Shown here: piece after piece, positions 48,122 to 60,800 of the stretch
Numbering within the stretch: position 1 is the stretch's first letter
How the letters are laid out: the number at the start of each line of letters is the position of its first letter
From: Caprella mutica
Lineage: Eukaryota; Arthropoda; Malacostraca; Amphipoda; Caprellidae
NCBI GenBank assembly: GCA_947561585.1
Contig: CANNZV010001162.1
Span: 1-64,000, forward strand
Direction: 5' to 3'
Length of the DNA stretch: 64,000 nt
The notes under the pieces: generated by a model
The model's input: only the letters and a program-made list of their open reading frames with translations
What the model was told of the DNA's origin: nothing
The model's database searches: none
Program-made: the position numbers and the translations under genes

Positions 48122-49933
48122 TCAAATATATAAGCAACTAAATTTCATACCAAGGCCAGTGAACGTTTTCTTGCGATATACAGAAGTAATAAATTTATCA
48201 TTTACTCTACTTATTAAAACGTCTAAGAAATTTAATTTGGAATCAATTTCAGTCTCACAAGTGAATTTAATATTAGAATGTTGAGAATTTAAATAGTTTA
48301 GAAATTTTGTAATGTGAGAACTGTGCCTAAAAAGAATGAAAGTATCGTCAATGTATCTTTTATAAACTACTGGTTTAAAGTCAGAAGGACAATTATTGAG
48401 CCAATTTACTTCATGATAGCACAAGAAAACGTTCGCTAGCGTTGGACCTAAGGGATTACCCATAGCTACACCATCAAACTGAGAATATAAAACATTATTA
48501 AAAATAAATAACACCTCCTTTACAGCCATTTCCAGAAGATTTTTAAAATATAATTTTGTAAAAGAAGGGACATCATAAATATTGTTGTCGTACAATGAAT
48601 CGGAAGCAATATTAATAGTTTCATTTATGGGAATATTTGTAAAAAGTGACTTAATGTCAAAACTAGCCATTACATACTTATTACTATTTGGAGTGTTGAT
48701 TATATCTTTAACAAATGAGAAACTATCTTGAACAGTATATTGGTTAGAAGTGAGTGGAGTTAAATATGGTAGAAGAAATTTAGAGATTTTATAACCAGCT
48801 GTGCCTATTGATGATAAAATTGGTCGTAAAGGGACATTAACTTTATGAATTTTGGGTAAACCATACATTACCCCCGGTGAAGAGCTGGACAGCCTCAGAT
48901 GGTCGTGTACAGCTTGACTGATGTGCTTCTCTTTAAGAAGTTTTGCCAAAAATCGATTTATTTTGTCTTCGTGTCTTAATGTAACTTTAAACCAGTCTTC
49001 ATTTATAATTTTAAATTTGGTGGTGTCCGAAATAATCTCTTGCATCTTTGAGTTGTAATCTTCTTTGTTAAAAATAACTATGCCGTTTCCTTTATCAGGT
49101 TTCAAAATAACGATATCCTTATCTTTGCTCAAATTTTGAAGTGTGCTAACTAGTTTCTTATCCGGGTTAAGACTATGAGGGTTGAAGGAGTAAAATGAGC
49201 TGTAAGCAAGGTGTTTCAATGAAGTCCTTACTCGATTTAAACCATCGGGAAGAAGTGGTGAGATGTCATTATTTTTCAAATCAGTGAATAGTTTTTCAAA
49301 AGAGAGGAAAAATTTGTGATAATTTATTTTCTTAGGAGGAAGTCCAAATTTGAGTCCATTAGCTAGGGCATTTACTTCATTTGTTGATAATCTTTTTCTT
49401 GAGTAATTAAATATTAAGTTACTAGGGTCAAGCTCCTCTCGTGCTGTTCGTAATCCCAAATTAAAAAGTTTACGTCTATGAATTTCTTTAACTTCATCTA
49501 TTTTGTTACTGTTGTGGTTGTTGATATATGAGAAGAGATGGTTGAAATCTATCCATGATGTTGTTGCTTGCAGATCACTACAAAGTATGGAATATCTTGA
49601 TAATAATGTGCGTTTTTGAGTTCTCTTTTCATTTAATTCATCTTCCAGAAGTTTCTTCTGGAAATCGCTGTAAAAGGAGGTGCGACGAATCCTACTCGAA
49701 TAAAGCTTGAAATTAACAAATTTTGGAGTTAACTTGTTCTTAATGCACGATGTCAGAAAATAAATGTCTTCTTCTGTCTTCTTGATTTTGAAGTCTAACT
49801 TTTCACAATTTCGAAATAATTTCACTACTTGTTCTCCATAGCGGTGACGTAAAGTTTCAATAATAGATTTGTTCCGTGGAAACCGAATTTTAATAATGAA
49901 GATAAAAACAAGGGTGGTAATAAAAAAGTCCAT
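48122..49933 (-). pseudogene. Penelope-like element reverse transcriptase, lacking the GIY-YIG domain
   Basis: This 603-codon minus-strand frame starts at an ATG (49931-49933). Penelope-type RT features appear in order: VILKPDKGNG, LPKIHK (about residue 355), SFDIKSLFTNIP (motif A, about 420), GVAMGNPLGPTLAN (motif B), YKRYIDDTF (motif C, about 525), LNFLDVLI and SVYRKKTFTG. The N-terminal 300 residues are charged and helical, as in the family. The frame ends soon after the RT, at MKFSCLYI, so the GIY-YIG endonuclease normally found C-terminal is absent. The RT core is intact. An inverted partial copy starts about 65 bp upstream of the ATG. Confidence 0.9.
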
Positions 49934-49945
49934 ATTTCTTCAAGC

Positions 49946-49974
49946 TTTCGATTTTTTCAAAAAATCATCCTCAG
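49946..49974 (-). ncRNA. Hammerhead-ribozyme-like motif upstream of the Penelope ORF
   Basis: On the minus strand, CTGAGGA, one extra T, a 7-bp stem GATTTTT/AAAAATC with loop TGA, then GAAA. This is the layout of the hammerhead core known from Penelope-like elements, 13 bp before the ATG. The extra T and the lack of a clear GUC cleavage site argue that it is degenerate or inactive. Confidence 0.4.
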
Positions 49975-49996
49975 GAAACCTAAATATATCTTAATA

Positions 49997-50450
49997 TTTT
50001 AAAAATCTTCTGGAAATGGCTGTAAAGGAGGTGTTATTTATTTTTAATAATGTTTTATATTCTCAGTTTGATGGTGTAGCTATGGGTAATCCCTTAGGTC
50101 CAACGCTAGCGAACGTTTTCTTGTGCTATCATGAAGTAAATTGGCTCAATAATTGTCCTCCTGACTTTAAACCAGTAGTTTATAAAAGATACATTGACGA
50201 TACTTTCATTCTTTTTAGGCACAGTTCTCACATTACAAAATTTCTAAACTATTTAAATTCTCAACATTCTAATATTAAATTCACTTGTGAGACTGAAATT
50301 GATTCCAAATTAAATTTCTTAGACGTTTTAATAAGTAGAGTAAATGATAAATTTATTACTTCTGTATATCGCAAGAAAACGTTCTCTGGCCTTGGTATGA
50401 AATTTAATTCTTTTATTCCTTTTAGTTTTAAACTCAATATAAGCAACTAC
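49997..50450 (+). pseudogene. Inverted partial Penelope-like RT copy
   Basis: It starts abruptly at TTTTAAAAATCTTCTGG, within the RT between motifs A and B. It then runs in frame from MAVKEVLF through GVAMGNPLGP, RYIDDTF and VYRKKTF to FNSFIPFSF. It is nearly identical to the minus-strand ORF (one visible change is CPPDF for CPSDF) but reads slightly further. The two copies face away from a 65-bp centre, an inverted dimer. No GIY-YIG domain. Confidence 0.88.
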
Positions 50451-50459
50451 AGTTGCTTA
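50440..50459. other. Palindrome at the end of the Penelope partial copy
   Basis: TAAGCAACT AC AGTTGCTTA. The opposite copy breaks at the same AGTTGCTTATA sequence next to ATGAAATTT. Confidence 0.65.
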
Positions 50460-50667
50460 CAATTTTATATTATGATACAAAACCTTAATTCTAAAATATT
50501 ATGTAATTCATTTTTCTTTCTTTCAAAGCCTGGAATTAACCTTTTCATTAACCTGTTTCTTTAAGTTTTACTCGCAAATTTTAATTTAAATATAAATATG
50601 GGTAATAGAAGCTGCTATGATAATTATTTAAAGCTTCATATAGTGAATTAGTTTGCTATGAACACTA

Positions 50668-51892
50668 CATGGTGGCGCGAAAAAAGGAAACTCATTTCCA
50701 AACTAATCTATTTCACAAACCATCAAACTTAGAAATTTTCTAGAAATAAAGTTTTATTCGTTTACTTTTTTTGTACCTATTTTTGATAATCTGTTAAAAG
50801 TTATGACAAAAATTAAACATCCTGCAACGAATTAAAAAATGGTGAATAAAAAGGGTTTGCGCGAGGACGAAAAAGACAAAAAAGTTCATAATAGGAATAA
50901 TTTATTTTCATATGGTAGGAGTAAAAATTAAATCCTACTTATTTTCATTCAATTAACATTTTGTTATTGACTTTTTCATTTATGGAAATACATCTTCATC
51001 AACAATCACGATATCTTCTACAAAATGTGCATCTCTTTACAGAAACGATTATGAAAAATTTAGACGGTGCGGTAAATCAGTTTCACGAGTCCTAGCCTTA
51101 TATGCTTCTGGAAAGAATGAGAAGTAGTTCGAGCCTTACATGCTTGTTGAAAGGATGATACTTCACATCATGTTTTACAATTCAGTGAAATGTCTCTTAA
51201 ATGACATCTAATCCTTAATTTCTGATTGATATTTTTAGGTTCTCAATAAACTGTTCATGAAAAAGATTAATGTTTTCATGCGTTCATTCTTTTCTTTTGC
51301 GACATGATCACTTTTTGTTCAAATTTAAAGTGGTTTCCTCAGTTTTGAACTTATTACAATTTGTCAATATGGTTTTATAGTTGGTGGAAATCTTTCCAGA
51401 AAGCGTTGTTCAAAATGAGGTTGAACGTGAGTAAAGCTTCCAGTGTGTAAATAATTTGTCACAACAAAAATTCTTTGTTGTTTTGAAAGCTGCATTTTGA
51501 GGGTTTCGAATGAGAGATAAAAATTAGCGGTGAAATGATTTTATAAATATATCAATTTTATCTCAAAAACCAACTTTCAAATTGTAATTCATATTTTATT
51601 TTCACTTATTTGTTACTAAAAATAGTAGAATAATTTATATTATTTTTACATCCATATAAAATGAATTATACCTCATGATTTTTATTTCGTATATTTCGTC
51701 CTCGCCCAAGCCCTTTTTATTTACCTTTTTTGAATTCGCTGCAGAAATCGTAACTTCTAACAGATCATCACGATAGATTCAGAAGAAGTGAACGAATAAA
51801 ACTATGTTTTTAGAAAATCTCTAGCTTTGATAGTTTCTAAAATAAAGTAGTTTGAATACGGGTTTCCTTTTTTCTTTTCCAAAATTTTGTAG
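50668..51892. mobile_element. Mariner-like element with long inverted ends, copy 1
   Basis: The left end, after TA, is CATGGTGGCGCGAAAAAAGG; the right end is decayed (GGGTTTCCTTTTTTC...). About 270 bp at each end are inverted copies, including AAAAGGG(T/C)TTG(C/G)GCGAGGACGA. The centre (about 50940-51500) matches the transposase-derived centre of copy 2 but is too decayed to read. Confidence 0.75.
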
Positions 51893-53255
51893 AGGTGTCG
51901 ATATATTTTTTTAACAATGGCTCATAAATATATTTGAATTCTATCCAACTAGAGAAAAATGAACATGAAATTTAAAGAAATTTTCACCATTTTGATTGCT
52001 GTTTCATCAAATATAGCAGCATTAACTACAACACTAAATGGAGTCGTCATTCCAGCAAGTCTGACTTTCAAGTTTCTCAGCATTAAGTCCCAGACAAACG
52101 CATGTAAGTTGAGTACTTTTAAGGCCATCCAAGACAATTAAATTTTATCTTGCTTATTAATCGATGATAATTTTTCTTCGAGATTTCATGAGTTTGCCAA
52201 ATTTTTCGTAAATCTCTTAAGTTTCGTTGAAACAAGCAGGATCACCAAATTAGGTCTGTCAAGTAAATATTTGTGAAGTCACGATAGAAATAGAAATTTG
52301 AACTAAACCCATTGCTGGTTTAGTTCTCTAGAACCTCATTAAAAAATCCAGCAAGTTATGTATAGTAGGTTAATGAAATAAGCTTCATTGGATGTAACTT
52401 AGAGAAAAAATCATTATAACCTACTGTAATTGGTAGATATTATATATGTATAATATATTAATATGATTACTATTCTGAATTAGCTATTTGTAAGTACTAA
52501 GTACCTATAAATCACGACTCACTTTAATTACCAAATGGTAACTAAAGCGAGGAAAAGTAACAAGAAATTTATATTTGTCACTCCTTGATTATATATCTTA
52601 CTTTCTATGAGTTATGATGAAAGAAAATTTGTTTTAGAGTTAGAGTACTATAAGAACATATTATTAAACAGTGTTTAAAGTTTAAAGTTGTGAATTTATT
52701 AAAGGTTTTAAAATCCAGCATAGCTTAACTCTAACTCAGTATAGGTGAGTAATTAATAGTTACTTAGATTTCTTTAATTATTGTGTCAGTGTTACACGTC
52801 CGAAAAAAAAATATAAATATATAATTATTATTCAACTTCTATTCAAATTGGTATCATGAATACCAATTTAAATAAAAGTTAAATAATGATTATTATATAG
52901 AGATTTTTACGTGTTCGAAAATATGGAACCGTGAGATAACATGGAACTAACCCTAAATGGGACATGTTGAATTTCTGAACCAATTACTTCTAATAACCTT
53001 ATCTGGATATTAATTTTGATGTTTTGATAGTTACTGTGAAATAATCACAAAGAATCGTCTCCGTTTTCTATGTCTACGAACGGTACTTATTTCGAGACAT
53101 GACTCGAAATAAGTACCACTTTTATTAAAGTTAGGTTTAATTGAAGCGAGGCCTGCCTGTAATAAATAAATATATTATAGAATATATTTATATGGGTTTA
53201 CTTTAGCAGATACTTTCTTATCTAGAGAAATCATATTGAATTCGAAGATATGATT
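51893..53255. other. Intergenic, no recognised gene
   Basis: AT-rich. Overlapping 60-62-codon frames on both strands at 51949-52141 have no family match I know. Two imperfect dyads occur: TACTTATTTCGAG near 53085-53118 (inverted) and ATTCAACTTCTATTCAAATTGG near 52830 (inverted at about 52862). Confidence 0.4.
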
Positions 53256-53395
53256 TGGCGATGCACCGACAATGGGGCACCAAATATTGGGCTCAAGACA
53301 ATTGGGCCCCGACCATTCGACCCGCACACAATTGGAACCAGGACAATTGGGTCCCGAATAATTGGGCTCAAGGCAATTAAGCCGAGTCTACAGTA
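53256..53395. repeat. Orphan minisatellite, GACAATTGGGCCC phrase
   Basis: About 7-8 units of 14-18 bp (for example GACAATTGGGCCCC, GGACAATTGGGTCCC, GAATAATTGGGCTCA), preceded by GGCGATGCACCGACAATGGG, which resembles the GGTGACCGGACAA terminus of other elements. No inverted partner was found to the right. Confidence 0.7.
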
Positions 53396-53720
53396 TTAAC
53401 TAATAAAAAAATAATTATATGTATTAATAACTAGGGTTGTGACAATATGTTTTTTGAATAAAAATATAATATTGAGCATATATAAAATAACGAATATATA
53501 TGCCTAATATGAAAAAAAATAATCTCGTAATGAAAAATATATTCTTGTTATTAAGAATATATTGTCGTTTTGAAGAATATAATATTTTCATTAGAACATG
53601 AATATTAATAAATACTAATATCATGAAACTGTATTATTTTCTGGTCGGAGATAGTTCATGTATGCAAAAACATTCTTAGATTTAATAAAAAAACACTCTA
53701 TAGTGAACTCCTATACACTA

Positions 53721-54892
53721 TACATGGTGGCACAAAGAGGAAACCCATTTTCAAATTAGTATATTTTACAAACTATTGAAGTTAGAATTTTTCTAAAAAA
53801 AGTTTTATTAGTCAAGTTTTTTTCCATCTCTCTTGAAAAACTGGAAAATAAATAAATAAAATTAAACATCCTGCAGCAAATTGAAAAATATAAATAAAAA
53901 GGGCTTGCGTTAGGACGAAAAACACAAAAAGACTTCAGAAAAGGTATAATTTATTTCCATATGTTAGTAGTAAAATTAAAAAAATGCTATTTTTCATTAA
54001 TTAACGTTTTGTTTATCGACACTTTCATTCATGGAAATACACCAATCACGATATTTTTTCTCCAAAATGGCCATTTCTTTGCAGAAACCATCTTGGAAAA
54101 TTTAGACTGCGGTAAATCAGTTCTAAGAGTTCGAGCGTTACAAGCTTTTTGAAAGGATGATACTTCACATCGTGTTTAACAATTCGGTGATATGTGTTTT
54201 TAGTGATGTCTAATTCATTCCTTCTGATTGATATTTTTGAATTCTCAATAAATTGTTCTTGAATAAGATTAATATTTTCATGTGTCCGTTCTTTTCTCAA
54301 GCAACCTAATCGCTTTTTCTTCAAAATAAAGTTGTTTCTTCAGTTTGGAACTTATTAATATAAGTCAATATTGTTTTATGGTTGGTGAAAATCTTTCCTG
54401 GAAGCTATGTTCAAAATGAGATTGAATCTGTTTAAAACTTCCAGTGTTTAAATTATTCGTCATAACAAAAACTCGGTTCTTCTGAAAGCTGCATTTTGAG
54501 GGTTTCGAATTGGGAATTCAAATTAACGGTAAACTGATTTCATTAAAGATATCAATTTTTTATCAAACATCAATTCTCAAATGATAATTAAGGTTTTATT
54601 TGTCTTTTATTTGTCACAAAAAATAATATAATTTAATGTTTTTACATCCATATGAAATAAATTATACCTATTGTGATTTTGTTCGTATAATTCATCCTCG
54701 CGCAAGCCCTTTTTAATTACCTTTTTTTAATTCGCTGCAGGATGTTTATTTTTAGTCTTAACTTTAACAGATTTTCAAGATACATGCAAAAAAGGAAAGG
54801 AATAAAATTATGTTTTTAGAAAATTTCTAGCTTTGATAGTTTGTAAGATAAACCAGTTTGAAAAATGGTTTCCTTTTTTTTTGCGCCACCCT
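53721..54892 (-). mobile_element. Mariner-like element with long inverted ends, copy 2
   Basis: Termini are CATGGTGGCACAAAGAGG and, inverted, CAGGGTGGCGCAAAAAAAAAG, each next to TA. Inverted arms are about 250 bp (53721-53980 and 54640-54892), far longer than the roughly 30 bp usual for mariner. The 660-bp centre holds a transposase fragment on the minus strand. Confidence 0.82.
54046..54324 (-). pseudogene. Mariner/Tc1-type transposase, N-terminal fragment
   Basis: A 92-residue frame with RTHENINLIQEQF, SIRRNELDITKNTYHRIV and YHPFKKL, followed by LNFPRWFLQRN. This matches the helix-turn-helix region of IS630/Tc1/mariner transposases (SIRR..A..L.IS..T..RIL.KDL...PYK) and the following W-rich linker. 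The DDE/D catalytic domain is missing, so it is non-functional. It sits centrally between the long inverted ends. Confidence 0.7.
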
Positions 54893-54989
54893 GTATAGTG
54901 AATAAGTCAGTATGTACAATCACAGGTATTTCTAGCGTATATCTGATGTTTTCTCTGGACCGTTTCTCTCTTAGTCTTTTCTTCTTAAA

Positions 54990-57426
54990 TCTTTTCTTTC
55001 AGGAGTGATGGTTTCCATGATGTTGACCCCGATGATACTTTGTTCAATGATTACTACCATCCTATCAATAAATAGTGGCAACCGCTCAAATTATTATTCC
55101 ATTGCAAATTTCAATGATACTTTTGAAAACCTGGAGAATAGCATCATGTTAAGTAATTATAATATCCGTAGTTTTCACACAAATTTTAATAATTTTGAAG
55201 GCTTTTTACATTCAGTTTTTAATAAGAAATGTTTAATTGTTTTAACAGAAACTAGATTTACCGCAGGTCAGGGGAGAGATATTATTGGTTATGATAGTTT
55301 CCATGATGGCCGTGTGGGTGGGAGTGGGGGATGGAGTGTCTGTTTATTCTGATGTTATTTTGCATTCCAGTAATGTACCCCATCTCTCATTTGTTAATGA
55401 AAATATAGAGGCATGTCTAGTAAAATTGAGTACCAATACTCATAAAATTGTAACTGTAGCAGTGTATCGTTCACCCACTAGGCGAGTAGATGAATTTATT
55501 AATTGTTTATTGACTATACTCTACGATGATTCTGTTCGTGATTCTGAAATTGTACACAGGAGACCTAAATGTTGATCTTGCTGACTATGAAAATTCTTGT
55601 TATGATGTTAGGCATTTTGTGCATACTAAGTTTTCTCATAGTTTTCTACCTGTAATAACCAGACGAACTAGATTTTCGTCTGGGGACCAGCGTGGATCTC
55701 CTTCAATTCTAGACCATATTTGGTAAAATAAATGTAGTGCCGTTGAATCTGGAATTGTATTCTTTGACGCTACTGACCGTCTTCCTACGTTTTTGTCCTT
55801 AAAGATATCTTGCTGTCAAATAGTGACCTAGTGGAAGTCAGATTTAAAGATAAATCTGCGAGAAATTTTGATAGATTTATAGCGGAATGTCGGGAACTAA
55901 CTTTTGATCTGTCAAGTAGAGATGAGAATGAGAATACTAGACTTTTTATTGAAACTGTAGATGAAATTTATTGTAGATCTTTTCCAATTAAAGTTAAATA
56001 TTTGTCCAGTAAACGGTTGAACAAACCTTGGTTATCTGATGCACTTCTAAACTCTATTAAAAAGAAATCAGTATGTATATTATAAACTGTTTAGACGTAA
56101 TTTAATTACTGAAACTTACTATAATCATTATAGAATTACTTATACAAATAGCACAAGACATGCTAAGAAGATGTATTATGTTAATTCGTTTAATAAATGC
56201 AAAGGTGATATAAGGAGTTTCTGGAAACTGCTGAATGATATGATGCACCGTAAGAAGAACATAAAAACTGTATCTTCTATCAATATTGATAATATTGAAG
56301 TATCTGATCCTAATCGAATTGCTAATCACTTTAACTCCTATTTCGTTAATATAGCTAACACAATAAACAGTAATTTACTACCTCCCATATACTACCTCCT
56401 ATTGATAATATTAATGTTAATTTGCCTAATTCATTTTTTATCTCTCCTGTTACACCAAATGAAGTAATCAATGTTGAACATGCCCTTAGGAATACAACGT
56501 ATAGTTTATATAGCATATCAACTAAAATTTTCGAAACAGTAATTCAATTTTTATCGATACCTCTGTCTTGTATAGTTAATGATTAGATTGAACATGATAT
56601 TTTTCATGATATTCTGAAACGAGCAAGTGTCACTCCTTTGTTTAAGTCTGGATCGGAAAGTAGGATTGAAAATTATCGTCCTGTATCAGTTTGGCCTCTT
56701 CTCAGTAAAGTTTTTGAAAAGTGTATTTATAGTAGATTAGTGATTTATTTTTTTGAGAATAATATATTAAATGGCTCTCAGTTTGGCTTTTGTAAGAACA
56801 TGAGTACAACAGATGCCTTAATAAATGTAATTGATCACATTTATGAGCAGCTAAATCAGAAAAAGCATACTGTTGGCATATCTCTGGACTTTTCTAAAGC
56901 TTTTGATACTGTGTCTCATGAAATACTGTTGCGTAAATTATACAAGTATGGAATATCTGGAATGACGCTTGCTCGGTTCAGGAGCTATGTTAGAGGTAGA
57001 ACTCAGAGGGTGAGAGTTCATGATATTTTTTCTGAATTTAAAGTTGTGAACAGCGGTGTTCCTCAGGGTAGTATCCTCAGACCAATTCTTTTCCTCATTT
57101 ACATCAATGACCTGCCTAATGTAAGAAATATTGCGGAGTTCACACTTTTTGCCGATGATGCAACTCTGACAGTTAGTAATCAAGACTATGATCACATATG
57201 GTGAATGGGACGAACTCTGATCTATCTTTGGTTCATGAATGGACATTAAATAACCGGTTAATGCTTAATGACGATAAGACAGCTGCGATATTATTCACAA
57301 AACGCACCAGAAATTTAACAGGCTCTTTGATTCATATAAATAGTACTTCACTTTCCTATGTTGAACATGTAAAGTTTCTGGGTGTACATGTTGACCGGAA
57401 GCTAAATTTTTCTTCACATATTGAAT
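54990..57426 (+). pseudogene. Jockey/CR1-like non-LTR element: endonuclease and RT, 5' segment
   Basis: The 5' truncated ORF2 is decayed across at least six frame changes. Endonuclease: SNYNIRSFHTNF, VLTETRFT, VAVYRSPTRR, GDLNVDL and SILDHIW (55147-55724). Linker frames at 55810-56467. RT: IENYRPVSV, LDFSKAFDTVSH (about 56885-56920), GVPQGSIL, FLIYINDLP and FADDA (about 57147), then LNFSSHIE where the LTR element interrupts. No gag and no RNase H. It continues at 62994. Confidence 0.88.
57423..57426. repeat. 4-bp target duplication GAAT (left)
   Basis: GAAT directly before TGTCGC of the left LTR, matched by GAAT at 62994-62997 directly after the right LTR. The interrupted reading frame resumes across it. 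Confidence 0.88.
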
Positions 57427-57794
57427 TGTCGCTACCTCTAGTTACGTAAGAGTTTATATCAGATTAAATAATATAATAGGGTTCAAACAGGGTTCATTGA
57501 AATAGTAAGATAGTTTTATTAGTTTATTAATTATCTTACGTTACAGATTAAGGTAGCTTACATATTAAAGGGATAGATAGGGTATAGAGTAGGGATCCAT
57601 ATCATTAGCCATGATAGGAGTCCCAATGGGAGAGTGGGTATTAACACTTGCCAATGTATATCTCCAACTGAGTGTGAGCGTCACACTCTAAGTGAGTGTT
57701 GCCACTCCACTACACTCAACTAACTAACTCTCAAGGCATTGAGCGCTTGCTATTTATATGCTAACTATTACAGGGTAATCACATGGACTCTACA
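57427..57794 (-). repeat. LTR (3' LTR in element orientation)
   Basis: 368 bp, TGTCGCTACC to GGACTCTACA on the plus strand. Differs from the other LTR at five bases. Confidence 0.95.
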
Positions 57795-57797
57795 TAG

Positions 57798-57810
57798 CTC
57801 CCCCCTTTTC
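57798..57810 (-). promoter_or_regulatory. Polypurine tract
   Basis: GAAAAGGGGGGAG on the minus strand, three bases before the 3' LTR. It is the expected plus-strand DNA primer. Confidence 0.85.
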
Positions 57811-60800
57811 AGGGAAAGTCAACTTTGTAATAATCGAAAACACAAAGTTGATTTTGCTTTTGATTTCTCTAATCAAAACTCAATTCAGTTTGTTTAGTTA
57901 TTTAACAGGTAGGAGTATGTTCATTAAAAATTTAAATAACTACTTTCATAAAACTAAATTTAAATAGCAAGATCTCGTTTACCTTTTATCTCAAAATAAT
58001 AATTGATTATTATAGTAAAGTAAAAACACTTAAAATAAAACATTAATAAAATCCAATAATAATACATTAAATCCCATTTTAGTAAACAACATCAAGGATT
58101 AAGAATACATCAGAATAATAAATGCGTAAAAGAAAAGATACTTAAAATCTAGACACTAAAACTATGTAATAATTATTCTTTTCAATCTTATCGAAATGAA
58201 ATTATTTTCAATTATTAAATTTGTAAAAATTGTAATTTAAATATTCACTTTCACATTTCAAGTTATTTTTCACTCAAATTGTTCATTAATATTCAAAGTA
58301 ATTTAAAATTATATCAAACATTTTCAAATATATTTACGTTAAAATTTGAAATATTAAAATTCAAAATATAATTTAAAAGTTTGTTTAAAATTTAATGATT
58401 TATTTTCTTCTCAATTTAATTAGAATATTCTATTGTTTTCCTATATAGTTCCTTCTATTCCCCCCTTTTTCGAAGTTTAATTTCGCGTGTTTCCATAATT
58501 TAAACTAAATGCCGCTTGTTTGGCTGCTGGAAGAAGATCATGTTAGTTTAAAAATGTTCTGTAAAAGAATATTGATAGACATGTGAATTTTAATTCGTGG
58601 GACAATTGCATTAACTAATGCAATAATTAAATAATTTAGTAGAATAATAACCTTGATAATTAATATTAATTCTAAAAATATAATTCTACCTAAATAATTT
58701 CTCTTAAATTTAGAATGCAAATGTCCTATTTAAATATTTAGATGACATGACTATCAAAATTCAAAATAAATTAAATTAATTTTTGTTGCTATTTAAAATA
58801 TCAAATTTAATAAAGTTTCGTTATGTTATATTTCAATCAAAATAATCAAAAATTAAATAGAATATATTAATTTTTTTAAATCAAATTGAATTAAATTTCG
58901 TTAAGATATTTTTCAAGCAGAATTGTCAAAATAAAATAAAAATGTTTTGAATTAAGAATTATATTAAATATATGAAATAATAATAAAGAAATATTAATTA
59001 ATGATTAAATTATAATTAATTTAACTACATACTGTAATATATAAGACTTAAATCTAACACAGAAATATATATGAATACTTAAAATTAACACATAATTAAA
59101 TTTATAGAGTAATAATATAATTTCTATATAAGTAAAAGATGTTAATTTCACTAATAGAAAAGTTGTTTTAAATTTCAATGTAAAAAGATGTTAGCTTTAC
59201 TTCATAAATTCAAAATATTTTATTCCAATTATTTAAATGACCGTTACTTTAATAGTAATTAATTTTTATTTATTTAAAAGATTGTAATTAAAAATGGAAA
59301 TTTAATATCTTAATTTAGAGATATTTGAAAAATGAATTTTTAATTAATTATATTATTTAATTGTTTATCCTTTTGATTTATTTAGATCGGTCATTTAGTA
59401 GATTTCTTTAAATTAACCTTAAAAATAATGCATAATAAATTTTATAAATATTCGAATAAGATTGTAGGATGTTAGCTACTTTACTAATATATTTTTTATT
59501 ATTCAGTTTTGGCAAATACTGCTTGAATTTTATCATTTATTCATGTTCTTTATTTTTACTTTAGAAAATTAATTTAAAAACAATAATTTAACGTTAATAA
59601 TGAAATTTGAATTTTTATTTAACTGATCATATCTTTAAAATCATTTGATGTTCTGATTTTTTGATTTAGCAAGTCATAAACGAAAGTCTTAATAAAATAA
59701 TAACTTTCACCAAACGCTCTTTTATACCACAAGTTAATAATCAAAATTCTTATTTGATCATGATTATTTAAATGCGAATTATTGACTTGTTCCTTGTCAA
59801 TAATTCTCTCTTTCACGATATCATACATTCTTTCTCTTTCACACGTTCTTATATTCTATGTGTCCGGCGGAAGCTAAACATTATTGTCGACTAAGCAATT
59901 GTAGACTGTAACTGTTTGCAATTAATTTTAATGACTTATATTGTTCTTAAGTGAATACCAATATTTTGCAAATATTAATGAATGTTTATTAAGATGTTTA
60001 GAAATATTTAAAAAGATGTTAGTTTTGAAAGATATTAGTATTATTTATTATCTTTCTATTGTCAAGTTTGCATGTTTTGCAAAGCTGTTTTGATTACTCA
60101 GTAAATCGAGACTCATTTCTCATCAATAATCAAACATTATTTATCAAATAAATTGCTTCTTAGCATTCTTTTTACCGTGAGCGTCAATTTCTCTCATTGA
60201 GATAAACATTATTACCTCATTTATTACTACAAAGTTCACCAAGAACTTTTATCATCATTTAAGTTCACCATGAACTTTTCATCATTATCATTATTAATCT
60301 TAATTCGTTTTCTAAACGATTACATCATTTCGAAATATTTCATTTCGAACGCAACAAGGATACAAGCTTGACAGTAGAATTATCAAAGATTTCTTATCAA
60401 CTGCTATTTGTTCCAGCCGTAGAATATACTCCCTTAGACTTTCATACCTCAACTTATTCCTACCTCAATTACCATTTTCGTCACTAGTTTGAGCCTCTTC
60501 ACTCACTCACTAACTAACCTCTTACTCCTTATATGGTAACTCCTTTTATCTACCATTCTTACCGTAGATAATTATAACTTCATATATGTATATCATCATT
60601 ATATCATATAGGTACTCCTTGACCTTTTATCATATATATATATATAATATTTCATTAGTCATATAGGTTCACTTCAACCTTTGATAAAAATCATAAATCA
60701 CTTAGTTCAATTAAAAACTTGGATATCTTTCATCCATTAAAAATCTTATACTCCTCAGAATTATACTTCATCAAAATCATCACCAAAATAATCTTCAAGC

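Noticed and set aside
51949..52141. Opposed 60-62-codon frames as a small secreted or membrane protein
   Set aside because: Both strands are open over the same stretch, neither has a family motif, and the hydrophobic start is not convincing in AT-rich DNA.
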